From NCBI GenBank assembly GCA_900756605.1, contig CAAEKX010000265.1, forward strand, positions 1 through 9,412: a stretch of 9,412 nt of DNA, in the 5' to 3' direction. The stretch comes from Coriobacteriia bacterium (GTDB lineage: Bacteria > Actinomycetota > Coriobacteriia > Coriobacteriales > QAMH01). The position numbers were made by a program, and so were the translations under genes. Shown here one piece after another: positions 1 to 5,815 of this stretch. Each line of letters starts with the position of its first letter. Position 1 is the stretch's first letter. Under the pieces are notes generated by a model. The model had not been told where the DNA came from and did no database searches. It worked only from the letters and a program-made list of their open reading frames with translations.

Positions 1-37
1 AATGAGACAGTTGCTCTGAGCAAGTGTCTCATTTTTT
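1..37. terminator. Long palindromic hairpin overlapping the pyrE stop, likely terminator
   Basis: Positions 1-33 form a long palindrome: 9-nt outer arms AATGAGACA (1-9) and TGTCTCATT (25-33), one unpaired G on each side, 5-nt inner arms TTGCT/AGCAA and a CTG loop. On the plus strand it is followed by a T run (32-37), the layout of a Rho-independent terminator for a gene entering from the left, outside the window. On the minus strand the right arm reads TGAGACA, and its first three bases are the pyrE stop codon, so it may also end pyrE transcription. The minus-strand U tract, if any, lies beyond the window. It shares its arm sequence and 15-nt inner spacing with the palindromes at 789-817 and 5788-5815. 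Confidence 0.7.
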
Positions 38-709
38 GGCGCCGTATTGCTCGTAGTAGGCGTCGAGGGCGGCCTTGAGCGTGTCGTCGATGACCACGCG
101 GCCACCGCGCTCTTGGTTATGCAAGTAGTCGATGACCTCGTCCATCGTCACGATGGCGGCAGTGGGAAAGCCGTACTTCTCGCTTACCTCGTCAATGGCG
201 CAGATCGTGCCGCTCGGGCCGACCTCCTGTCGATTGAGCGAGACCATGAGCCCCACGACTTCGACATCAGCGATGCTCTTGAGCAGGGGATACGTCTCAT
301 CAATCGACTTGCCCGAGGTCGTAACGTCCTCGACCATGACCACGCGATCGCCGTCGTGCAACTCGGCGCCGAGCAGGATTCCCGCATCGCCGTGGTCCTT
401 GGCCTCCTTGCGGTTGGAGCAGTAACGCGCTTCCTTGCCGTAGAGCTCCTGCAGGCCGATGCAGGTTACGACCGAGAGCGGAATACCCTTGTAGGCGGGG
501 CCGAAGACGATGTCGAAGTCCAGGCCGAAGGCATCGTGGATGGCCTGTGCGTAGTAGAGACCAAGTTTATGCAATTGATTGCCTGTTACGTAGGCGCCCG
601 CGTTCATGAAGAACGGGGACTTACGCCCACTCTTGAGCGTGAACTCCCCGAACTTGAGCACATCGGAATCGACCATGAAGTCGATGAACTCCTGCTTGTA
701 AGCTTCCAT
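29..709 (-). CDS. pyrE: Orotate phosphoribosyltransferase
   Basis: Transfers the phosphoribosyl group of PRPP to orotate, giving orotidine 5'-phosphate and pyrophosphate in cytosolic de novo UMP synthesis. The 226-aa protein shows the family landmarks: FTLKSGRKSPFFMN at residues 23-36, GPAYKGIPLS at 70-79 (orotate/PRPP pocket) and the PRPP-binding loop VEDVTTSGKS at 126-135. The length fits single-domain PyrE. The frame stays open upstream to 808, but that stretch lies over repeat sequence. The ATG at 709 is chosen because GAGGAGAA stands just before it and family homology begins there. It lies downstream of dapL on the same strand, separated by 105 nt holding two palindromes and a possible own promoter. 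Its TGA stop forms the first three bases of a palindrome arm. The family assignment is secure. Confidence 0.95.
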   Translation of the reverse strand: MEAYKQEFIDFMVDSDVLKFGEFTLKSGRKSPFFMNAGAYVTGNQLHKLGLYYAQAIHDAFGLDFDIVFGPAYKGIPLSVVTCIGLQELYGKEARYCSNRKEAKDHGDAGILLGAELHDGDRVVMVEDVTTSGKSIDETYPLLKSIADVEVVGLMVSLNRQEVGPSGTICAIDEVSEKYGFPTAAIVTMDEVIDYLHNQERGGRVVIDDTLKAALDAYYEQYGAKK

Positions 710-726
710 GATTCTCCTCGTCTTTC

Positions 727-754
727 CTGATAATGAGACACTTTCGTTTGTCCA
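727..754 (-). promoter_or_regulatory. Candidate pyrE promoter
   Basis: On the minus strand TGGACA (754-749, 5 of 6 to the -35 consensus) and TATCAG (732-727, 4 of 6 to the -10 consensus) are 16 nt apart. Transcription would begin only about 12 nt before the pyrE ATG, leaving room for the GAGGAGAA ribosome site but little leader. The elements overlap a degenerate palindrome, so the match could be chance. The alternative is readthrough from dapL. Confidence 0.3.
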
Positions 755-764
755 ATCTGTCCCA
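734..764 (-). repeat. Degenerate copy of the TGAGACA palindrome in the pyrE leader
   Basis: The plus strand has TGAGACA at 734-740 and TGTCCCA at 758-764. On minus-strand RNA these pair over 7 bp with one G-U wobble around a 17-nt loop. The arms match the TGAGACA family, but the inner GTGCCTGGCAC core is missing. The TTTGTCC at 747-753 also occurs, in reverse complement, in the copy at 5724-5753, which supports common descent. Confidence 0.5.
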
Positions 765-788
765 TAACTTCCTCCTCTGGCTAAGATA

Positions 789-817
789 TGAGACAGCGTG
801 CCAGGCACGTTGTCTCA
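789..817. repeat. 29-nt palindrome, TGAGACA family, overlapping the dapL stop
   Basis: Arms TGAGACA (789-795) and TGTCTCA (811-817) enclose a 15-nt inner palindrome with stem CGTGCC/GGCACG and a single central A. Only the G796/T810 pair is imperfect, and it is a wobble on plus-strand RNA. The dapL TGA stop (817-815 on the minus strand) is exactly the first three bases of the arm, as in pyrE. No clear U tract follows on the minus strand, so termination by the classical mechanism is uncertain. Confidence 0.8.
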
Positions 818-2035
818 GAAGGAAAGGTCCTCGATGCGGCGCATGGCTTCCTTGGTGGCCTCGGCATCGCCGAAGGCGGTGAAGCGGATGTAGCCCTCGC
901 CAGCCGGTCCGAAGCCCGCGCCTGGCGTGGTGATGACGCCGCAACGCTCGAGCAAGATATCGAAGAACTCCCACGAGCTGATGCCTCCAGGGGTGCGACA
1001 CCACACATACGGGCTGTTCACGGCACCGTACACTTCGTATCCGCAGGCTTCGAGTGCGTTCTTGATGACGCGAGCATTTTGCTGATAATAGGCAATCGTT
1101 TGCATGACCTGTTGCTTGCCCTCGGGCGTGTAGATGGCAGCTGCGCCTTTCTGGATGACGTAGCTCGCGCCGTTGAACTTGGTCGTCTGGCGGCGGTTCC
1201 ACATGGCGTTGAGGCTCTGGCCATCGCGCTCGAGCGCCTTCGGCACCACGGTGTAGCCGCAGCGTGCGCCTGTGAAACCGGCTGTTTTGGAGAACGAGCG
1301 GAACTCGATGGCGCAGGTCTTGGCGCCCTCGACCTCGAAAATGGAGTGCGGCACGCCTTCCTCGACGATGAAGCGCTCGTAGGCGGCATCGAAGAGGATG
1401 ACGGAGTCATGCTCGTTGGCGTAATCGACCCAGGCCTTGAGTTGGTCGTAGCTGAGTACGGTGCCCGTGGGGTTATTGGGGGAGCACAGGTAGATGAGGT
1501 CGACCGGGGTTTCGGGCAGCGCTGGGCAGAAGTCGTTCTCCGCGGTCGTGGGCATGTAGACGATGTCGGTCCAGCCCTCCGTCGTCTCGTCGTAGAAGCC
1601 TGCGCGTCCGGCCATGGCGTTGGTGTCGACGTAGACGGGGTAGACCGGGTCGCATACGGCGACGCGATTGTCGATGGCGAAGATGTCGCCGATGTTGCCG
1701 CAGTCACTCTTGGCACCGTCGGAGACGAAGATCTCGTCGGCGGCAATGTCCACGCCGCGGGCCGCGAAGTCGTGCTCGACGATGGCCTCGCGCAGGAAAT
1801 CGTAGCCTTGTTCGGGGCCGTAGCCGTGGAAAGTGTCGACATGGGCGAGGTCGTCAACGGCGGCGTGCATGGCCTCGACAACGGCAGGCGCGAGCGGACG
1901 CGTTACGTCGCCGATGCCCATCTTGATGAGCTTGACGTCCGGATGGGCCGCGGAAAAGTCGGCCGTACGATGGGCGATCTCGCTGAAGAGGTAGCTGCCG
2001 GGGAGTTTCTGATAGTTCTCGTTGACTGTGGCCAC
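815..2035 (-). CDS. dapL: LL-diaminopimelate aminotransferase
   Basis: PLP-dependent class I/II aminotransferase that converts tetrahydrodipicolinate plus glutamate to LL-diaminopimelate in one step, bypassing the acylated DapD/DapC/DapE route of lysine and peptidoglycan precursor synthesis. The 406-aa length is typical. Visible landmarks are GIGDVTRPL (40-48), the substrate segment THGYGPEQGY-like DTFHGYGPEQGY (67-78), DGAKSDCGNI (106-115), SPNNPTG (185-191), FDAAYE (215-220) and the PLP-lysine motif SFSKTAGFTGARCGY with K250 and R258. These favour DapL over aspartate or tyrosine aminotransferases. The start is a GTG at 2035, preceded by GAAAGGA at suitable spacing. It is divergent from the amidase gene and upstream of pyrE, to which it is not metabolically linked. 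The stop codon lies in a palindrome arm. Confidence 0.93.
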   Translation of the reverse strand: MATVNENYQKLPGSYLFSEIAHRTADFSAAHPDVKLIKMGIGDVTRPLAPAVVEAMHAAVDDLAHVDTFHGYGPEQGYDFLREAIVEHDFAARGVDIAADEIFVSDGAKSDCGNIGDIFAIDNRVAVCDPVYPVYVDTNAMAGRAGFYDETTEGWTDIVYMPTTAENDFCPALPETPVDLIYLCSPNNPTGTVLSYDQLKAWVDYANEHDSVILFDAAYERFIVEEGVPHSIFEVEGAKTCAIEFRSFSKTAGFTGARCGYTVVPKALERDGQSLNAMWNRRQTTKFNGASYVIQKGAAAIYTPEGKQQVMQTIAYYQQNARVIKNALEACGYEVYGAVNSPYVWCRTPGGISSWEFFDILLERCGVITTPGAGFGPAGEGYIRFTAFGDAEATKEAMRRIEDLSF

Positions 2036-2116
2036 AACGGGTCCTTTCGTGTGGGGGTAAATCGTAACTTGTAAGTGTACAACGAGAAGCGGCCGTGATT
2101 GTGGCAGAATAGCGCC
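2036..2116. promoter_or_regulatory. Divergent intergenic region between dapL and the amidase
   Basis: These 81 bp must hold the promoters of both divergent genes. A small inverted repeat TTGTA-AGTG-TACAA lies at 2069-2082 near the middle and could be an operator. On the plus strand CAGAAT (2105-2110) resembles a -10 element and ends 6 nt before the amidase ATG at 2117, which would give a leaderless or nearly leaderless transcript; no Shine-Dalgarno is visible there. On the minus strand the dapL ribosome site is GAAAGGA, but no convincing -35/-10 pair was found. Individual elements are uncertain. Confidence 0.4.
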
Positions 2117-2845
2117 ATGAAAAAACGCATCGCATATATGGTCATCGTCGTGCTCGTGGGCGCTTGTGCGCTTGCGGGCTGCATGTCGGGGGCCGAGACG
2201 CCCACCTTGTCATCGGCAACGAGTACCGCACCCGCGATGATTGGCAACAAGGCAGCGCAGGCAACCGACGTCGTCGAGGCGCAGTTCGAACGCCTGGATA
2301 TCGTGGAGGACATGCGCCCTGCGTTCGATCACGGCGAGAAGGGGCGGGAGTTTCAACGCTATATCGTCTTGCATGACACCGAAAGCGAGGCCGATGCCGC
2401 GAGCATCGTCGAGTACTGGGACCAGGCGGGCGCGGGCGTGGCGGCGCACTTCATCGTCAATCGAGACGGCAGCATCGTGCAGTGCGTGCCGCTTGACCGC
2501 ATCGCGCATCATGCCGGCTTCGGCGATACCGGTCACAACGAGCTCTACGGCGTTATGGACGAGTCGCGTGACGATAAGGTGGGGACGGTCCCCATTGGCG
2601 GCGATATGGCCGATTACGGGATGAACTCGTATTCGGTTGGCATCGAGATGGCGCATGTGGGCGGACAGGATTACCCCGAGGCGCAGCTCGAGGCCGTGGA
2701 TGCGCTCATCGCCTACGTCAACAGCTACTATGGCTTCGAGAGCCGCATCATCGATCACAAGGGCTGGCGCACGGGCAATTCGGACACGAGCCCGGAGTTT
2801 GCGCCATATCTGGCCAACTACCAGGCCAAGGGTACGCATTCGTAA
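2117..2845 (+). CDS. Lipoprotein N-acetylmuramoyl-L-alanine amidase (Amidase_2 type)
   Basis: Predicted zinc hydrolase cutting the bond between N-acetylmuramic acid and L-alanine in peptidoglycan, anchored outside the membrane by lipid. The 242-aa product starts MKKRIAYM, has a hydrophobic stretch and a lipobox LAGC (residues 19-22, Cys22 lipidated), then a low-complexity linker of about 50 residues. The catalytic domain spans about 80-235. Likely zinc ligands are H86 in VLHDTE, H214 in IDHKGW and D223 in NSDTSPEF. AAHFIVNRDGSIVQCVP (109-125) and SVGIEM (173-178, with E177) are typical of the family. The frame extends six codons upstream, but the ATG at 2117 fits a signal peptide. No good ribosome site precedes it. 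It is divergent from dapL and convergent with the YgiQ gene. A role in wall turnover or recycling is inferred; the exact substrate is unknown. Confidence 0.88.
   Translation: MKKRIAYMVIVVLVGACALAGCMSGAETPTLSSATSTAPAMIGNKAAQATDVVEAQFERLDIVEDMRPAFDHGEKGREFQRYIVLHDTESEADAASIVEYWDQAGAGVAAHFIVNRDGSIVQCVPLDRIAHHAGFGDTGHNELYGVMDESRDDKVGTVPIGGDMADYGMNSYSVGIEMAHVGGQDYPEAQLEAVDALIAYVNSYYGFESRIIDHKGWRTGNSDTSPEFAPYLANYQAKGTHS
2580..2594. repeat. 15-nt perfect palindrome inside the amidase gene
   Basis: TGGGGAC (2580-2586) and GTCCCCA (2588-2594) are exact reverse complements around one central G. The palindrome is read in frame as part of a VGTVPI segment (residues 155-160), between the substrate-side histidines and the GIEM motif. 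It may be a short dispersed repeat tolerated in a surface loop, or simple chance in a GC-rich gene. Confidence 0.5.
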
Positions 2846-2864
2846 GAAGCGGCCTGTAGCTCCC

Positions 2865-3044
2865 CTGTCATTTCGAGCGAAGCCGCCGATAGGCGGCACA
2901 GTCGAGAAATCTCGCTCTTGCGTTCCGTTAGTTGGGGCGGGGGAGGGAGATTTCTCCACTCCGGCGCTACGCGCCTCCGGTCGAAATGACAGAAGGGCGG
3001 CCTTCGCTGCCTCCGGTCGAAATGACAGAAGGGCGGCCTTCGCT
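2865..3044. repeat. Inverted-repeat element with TGTCATTTCGA termini in a convergent gap
   Basis: CTGTCATTTCGA (2865-2876) is the exact reverse complement of TCGAAATGACAG at 2981-2992 and again at 3017-3028. Inside, GAGAAATCTC (2904-2913) pairs with GAGATTTCTC (2947-2956). Smaller hairpins are also present: GCCGCC-GATA-GGCGGC (2882-2897) and GGCGC-TAC-GCGCC (2963-2975). The sequence resembles the widespread bacterial intergenic repeats beginning TGTCATTTCGAGCGAAG, recalled from experience and not searched. It fills the gap between the 3' ends of the amidase and YgiQ genes and could fold into one large cruciform or act as a bidirectional transcription barrier. Short ORFs across it are not credible genes. 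Confidence 0.85.
2973..3044. repeat. Perfect 36-bp tandem duplication at the repeat's right end
   Basis: Positions 2973-3008 and 3009-3044 are identical 36-bp units starting GCCTCCGGTCGAAATGACAG. Each holds a GAAGG-GCGG-CCTTC hairpin (2992-3005 and 3028-3041). With only two directly abutting copies this is not a CRISPR array. It looks like a recent duplication of one end of the inverted repeat, perhaps by replication slippage on the hairpin. Confidence 0.9.
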
Positions 3045-3048
3045 GGTC

Positions 3049-4839
3049 TCATTTGCGAATGAGGCACTTGGGTCCGGAGCCGATGAGGTCGCTGCGCCCG
3101 GCCTTAAGAAGCGCCTCTTTTACGAGCTTGCGATTCTTGGGGTTGCGGTACTGGATGAGCGCGCGTTGCATGGCCTTTTCGTGCGGCGTTTTTGCCACGT
3201 AGATAGGCTCCATCGTGCGCGGGTCAAGTCCCGTGTAGTACATGCAGGTCGAAATCGTCGAGGGCGTGGGATAGAAATCCTGGACCTGTTCGGGGTTGTA
3301 GCCCATGTCGCGCACGAATTCGGCAAGCTCGACGGCATCGGCGAGCGTTGCGCCGGGGTGTGACGACATAAGATAGGCAACCAGATACTGTTTGAGTCCG
3401 GCTTTCTTGGTTGCCCGCTTGAACGCGGCGGCAAAGCGCTTGAAGACGCTGATGGGTGGTTTGCCCATGGTCACGAGCACCGCATCCGATGCATGCTCGG
3501 GTGCGACGCGAAGCTGGCCACTCACATGGTGCTCCACGAGCTCGCGCAGGAAGCTCGGGTCATCATCGAGCATCATGTAATCGAAGCGCAACCCGCTGCG
3601 TATAAAGACCTTCTTGACATTGGGTAGGGCGCGAAGCTTGCGCAGCAGAGCGAGATAGTCCTCATGCGTGACGCGTAGGCTCTTGCATGGCTTTGGTGAC
3701 AGACAGCGCTTGCCCACACAGGCGCCGGTTTTGAGCTGCTTGTTGCAGGCGGGTATGCGGAAGTTTGCCGTAGGGCCGCCAACGTCGTGAATGTAGCCCT
3801 TGAAGGCGGGATCTTCGGTCATGAGACGTGCCTCGTCGAGGATGGACTCGTGGCTCCGGGCTTGGATAATGCGGCCTTGGTGGAAGTTGAGCGAGCAGAA
3901 GGAGCAATCGCCGAGACAGCCGCGGTTGCTCGTGATCGAGAAGCGCACTTCGGCAAGGGCGGGAACGCCCGTCGTGTACGAGGGATGCGCGTCACGAGTA
4001 TAGGGTAGCGCGTAGATGGCATCCATCTCGGGCATGGAGAGCGGCTTTGACGGTGGGTTCTGCACGACGAAAACATTGTGCGGGTATTCCTCGGCAAGAA
4101 TGTGCGCGGAGAAGGGATCGAGGTTTTCGTACTGCATCGCGAAACTCGTTGCATATTTGCTCGGGTCCTGCTGCATCTCCTCGAAGCTCGGCAAAACGAT
4201 GGCATCATCGGGAAGGTGATCGAGTGAGCGCGCTTTGTAGACGGTACCGTCAATGAAGCTCAGGTCATGTACCGAGAGGCCGCTGGCTAGGGCATCTGCT
4301 ATCTCGATAATGGAGCGCTCGCCCATGCCGTACGAGATGAGGTCAGCCCCCGAATCGAGCAGAATGGAGCGTTTAAGGCTATCTGACCAGTAATCGTAAT
4401 GCGCGAGACGACGCAGGCTCGCCTCGATACCACCGAGGATGATGGGCGTTTTCTTATACGTGCGGCGAATGAGATTGCCGTAGACGACGCAGGCATGATC
4501 GGGGCGCAGACCAGCCGTGCCTCCAGGTGAGTATGCATCCGAATGGCGACGCTTCTTGGCGACCGTGTAGTGGTTGACCATGGAGTCCATGTTGCCCGCC
4601 GAGACGAGGAAGCCAAGCCGCGGCTCACCCAGAATGGTAACGGAGGATGGATCGCGCCAGTCGGGCTGGGCGATAATGCCGACGCGATAGCCGTGGGATT
4701 CGAGCAGGCGGGTGATGATTGCGGCCCCGAAGGAAGGATGGTCGACATAGGCGTCGCCGCTCACGTAGACGAAGTCAAGCTCATCCCAACCGCGCTCGCG
4801 CATATCGGCGCGGGTCATGGGTAAAAAGCCGCTTGTCAC
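3049..4839 (-). CDS. ygiQ: YgiQ-family (UPF0313) radical SAM protein
   Basis: Predicted cytosolic radical SAM enzyme of unknown reaction. The N-terminal part (about 20-200) is the family's B12-binding-like region, with VSGDAYVDHPSFG (26-38), GYRVGIIAQPDWRDP (50-64) and ILGGIEASLRR (134-144). The radical SAM core follows, with the [4Fe-4S] cysteines C308, C312 and C315 in RGCLGDCSFC (CX3CX2C). The C-terminal part carries PTPSTISTCMYYTGLDP and ends DLIGSGPKCLIRK, matching the family's usual end. At 596 aa it is near the length of Gram-positive members. The start is a GTG at 4839; the ATG at 4818 would drop FLP, which is conserved ahead of the MTRADM-like segment. It lies 5 nt downstream of the 270-aa gene, so the two are probably translationally coupled. 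The stop reads TGAGACC, close to the palindrome arm seen at other gene ends here. Confidence 0.93.
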   Translation of the reverse strand: MTSGFLPMTRADMRERGWDELDFVYVSGDAYVDHPSFGAAIITRLLESHGYRVGIIAQPDWRDPSSVTILGEPRLGFLVSAGNMDSMVNHYTVAKKRRHSDAYSPGGTAGLRPDHACVVYGNLIRRTYKKTPIILGGIEASLRRLAHYDYWSDSLKRSILLDSGADLISYGMGERSIIEIADALASGLSVHDLSFIDGTVYKARSLDHLPDDAIVLPSFEEMQQDPSKYATSFAMQYENLDPFSAHILAEEYPHNVFVVQNPPSKPLSMPEMDAIYALPYTRDAHPSYTTGVPALAEVRFSITSNRGCLGDCSFCSLNFHQGRIIQARSHESILDEARLMTEDPAFKGYIHDVGGPTANFRIPACNKQLKTGACVGKRCLSPKPCKSLRVTHEDYLALLRKLRALPNVKKVFIRSGLRFDYMMLDDDPSFLRELVEHHVSGQLRVAPEHASDAVLVTMGKPPISVFKRFAAAFKRATKKAGLKQYLVAYLMSSHPGATLADAVELAEFVRDMGYNPEQVQDFYPTPSTISTCMYYTGLDPRTMEPIYVAKTPHEKAMQRALIQYRNPKNRKLVKEALLKAGRSDLIGSGPKCLIRK

Positions 4840-4844
4840 GGTGG

Positions 4845-5657
4845 CTACTCTTCGTCTTCGGGAAGCTCGAAGGCGATGAAGTCGATGAAATCGTACTGCT
4901 CGTAGCGCTTGTTGATCGCCTTGATTGCGTCAGCACGTGTTGCGAGCTTGTCGAGTATCTCGCGGCGACGGCGAAACGCCAGGCGACCGAGCGTGCCGTA
5001 TTCCTCGCGCAGCGCGTCGTATTCCTTGACGTAGGACATGACGTCGTCCTGGTACTCGGCGATGATTTCGTCGTTCGTCTCCTCCTGATCGCCCGCCTTG
5101 GCGTCCTGAGCGGCTGCCATGAGCTCCGCGTGCTGGCGCGTGAGGTAGTTGATATCGGTGAGGCGCTGGCGCAGCTCGGTCTCGAACTTGTCGAGCTGAG
5201 CGGCCTTGGAGCGCGTGAAGGGCGTCATTGTGCTCGTGAAGCGTGCCCAGAACGACTCCATGAGCTGCTGGAGGGCAGTGACCTTCTTCACGAAGTCCTT
5301 GCCGAGCAGACCGACTTCGCGGCGGATGTTCTCATGTTTGACCTGGTCGAAGACCTGGAGTGCCGTGAGCTCGCCGGCAAATTGGCGGCCAAGCAGCTCC
5401 TCGCGCTCGGTGACGTGCTCGGGGTCATACGTACCCGAACCTTCGGGCGCGTAGGGCTTGTTTCCGATGACGGAGATTTCGTCACCGACCTCCTTGACGA
5501 GGTCAAGGAACTCGAGGATGCGCACGACGGTATCGTCCACGCTCTCCTTGCGGCGACGGAGAGACTCGGGCAGCGACTTGTAGGCGTAGCGCTCGGCGGC
5601 CGTCATCTCGGGCCGGGGCGGGACGTACTTTCCACCTTTCCGCTGCTCTGCGGGCAT
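4845..5657 (-). CDS. Unrecognised 270-aa charged helical protein, first gene of the ygiQ operon
   Basis: I do not recognise a domain. The product is soluble, with no signal peptide or membrane segment. It has a proline-rich N terminus (GGKYVPPRPEM, 9-18) and is then almost wholly charged and probably helical. Residues about 37-63 and 85-260 have heptad-like spacing that suggests coiled coil, an acidic stretch lies at 189-205 and a basic patch FRRRREI at 228-234, and the C terminus is acidic (LPEDEE). The ATG at 5657 is chosen because AAAGGAGAT stands just before it; the frame opens six codons earlier without such a site. It ends 5 nt before ygiQ, so an operon is very likely, and a partner or regulatory role for the radical SAM enzyme is conceivable. 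No function is claimed. Confidence 0.8.
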   Translation of the reverse strand: MPAEQRKGGKYVPPRPEMTAAERYAYKSLPESLRRRKESVDDTVVRILEFLDLVKEVGDEISVIGNKPYAPEGSGTYDPEHVTEREELLGRQFAGELTALQVFDQVKHENIRREVGLLGKDFVKKVTALQQLMESFWARFTSTMTPFTRSKAAQLDKFETELRQRLTDINYLTRQHAELMAAAQDAKAGDQEETNDEIIAEYQDDVMSYVKEYDALREEYGTLGRLAFRRRREILDKLATRADAIKAINKRYEQYDFIDFIAFELPEDEE

Positions 5658-5686
5658 CTCATCTCCTTTGCACATAGGTTCAGTCT

Positions 5687-5716
5687 ATTCTACGCCCCAA
5701 AATGGTCGTCGGTAAA
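5687..5716 (-). promoter_or_regulatory. Candidate promoter of the 270-aa gene/ygiQ operon
   Basis: On the minus strand TTTACC (5716-5711, 4 of 6) and TAGAAT (5692-5687, 5 of 6 to the -10 consensus) are separated by 18 nt. The predicted start is about 23 nt before the AAAGGAGAT-preceded ATG at 5657. It sits immediately downstream of the palindromes that follow the PAP2 gene, consistent with a separate transcription unit. Confidence 0.45.
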
Positions 5717-5723
5717 TGGGGTT

Positions 5724-5753
5724 TCGGACAAACGTGCCTGGCACGTTGTCTCA
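5724..5753. repeat. Degenerate TGAGACA-family palindrome
   Basis: The core AACGTGCC-T-GGCACGTT (5731-5747) is perfectly palindromic. The right arm TGTCTCA (5747-5753) is intact, while the left arm is TCGGACA (5724-5730) with one mismatch and one wobble and an extra A in the spacer. It lies between the PAP2 gene end and the ygiQ operon promoter. On the minus strand a T run (5757-5753) directly precedes the element. Confidence 0.7.
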
Positions 5754-5757
5754 AAAA

Positions 5758-5815
5758 TGAGTCAATTGACGGGATATGGCAGGCTTATGAGTCAGTGTGC
5801 CTGGCACGCTGACTC
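5758..5815. repeat. TGAGTCA-type palindrome overlapping the PAP2 3' end, plus a collapsed copy
   Basis: TGAGTCA (5788-5794) and TGACTC (5810-5815) enclose a 15-nt inner palindrome GTGTGCC-T-GGCACGC, giving a 13-bp stem from 5789 to 5815 with one wobble. The arms differ from TGAGACA by one base and have compensated on the other side. A second TGAGTCA starts at 5758 and is part of the perfect 10-bp palindrome GTCAATTGAC (5761-5770), resembling a copy with its core deleted. The main palindrome encodes the last residues of the PAP2 protein. Confidence 0.7.

Larger units (their letters stand above)
604..776 (-). other. Strong Shine-Dalgarno with an out-of-frame 53-codon ORF ahead of pyrE
   Basis: On the minus strand AGGAGG (776-771) stands 5 nt before an ATG at 765-763, a better ribosome site than pyrE's own. 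The frame runs 53 codons to a TGA at 606-604, overlapping the start of pyrE out of frame. The peptide begins MGQIGQTKVSHYQERRGESW and then becomes serine-rich, as expected for a shadow of pyrE codons, so it is unlikely to be a functional protein. It could be a translated leader that affects pyrE initiation, or a relic of the sequence that flanked the repeat. Nothing in the sequence decides between these. Confidence 0.2.

Noticed and set aside
47..730. Long plus-strand open frame opposite pyrE
   Set aside because: Antisense shadow of a GC-rich gene. pyrE on the other strand has clear catalytic motifs and a ribosome site.
710..808. PyrE start at the upstream ATG, giving a 259-aa protein
   Set aside because: The extension is encoded by palindrome and spacer sequence and has no family similarity. 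The ATG at 709 has GAGGAGAA before it.
788..2074. 428-codon plus-strand open frame opposite dapL
   Set aside because: The peptide is low-complexity valine, aspartate and glycine with no recognisable motif and lies wholly antisense to dapL.
2973..3044. 36-bp repeats as a CRISPR array
   Set aside because: The two units abut with no spacer, there are only two, and no cas gene is present.
2932..3363. Small ORFs across the 2846-3048 repeat and the ygiQ 3' end
   Set aside because: They stay open because the 36-bp duplicated unit is a multiple of three; their products are repeat translations and ygiQ antisense.
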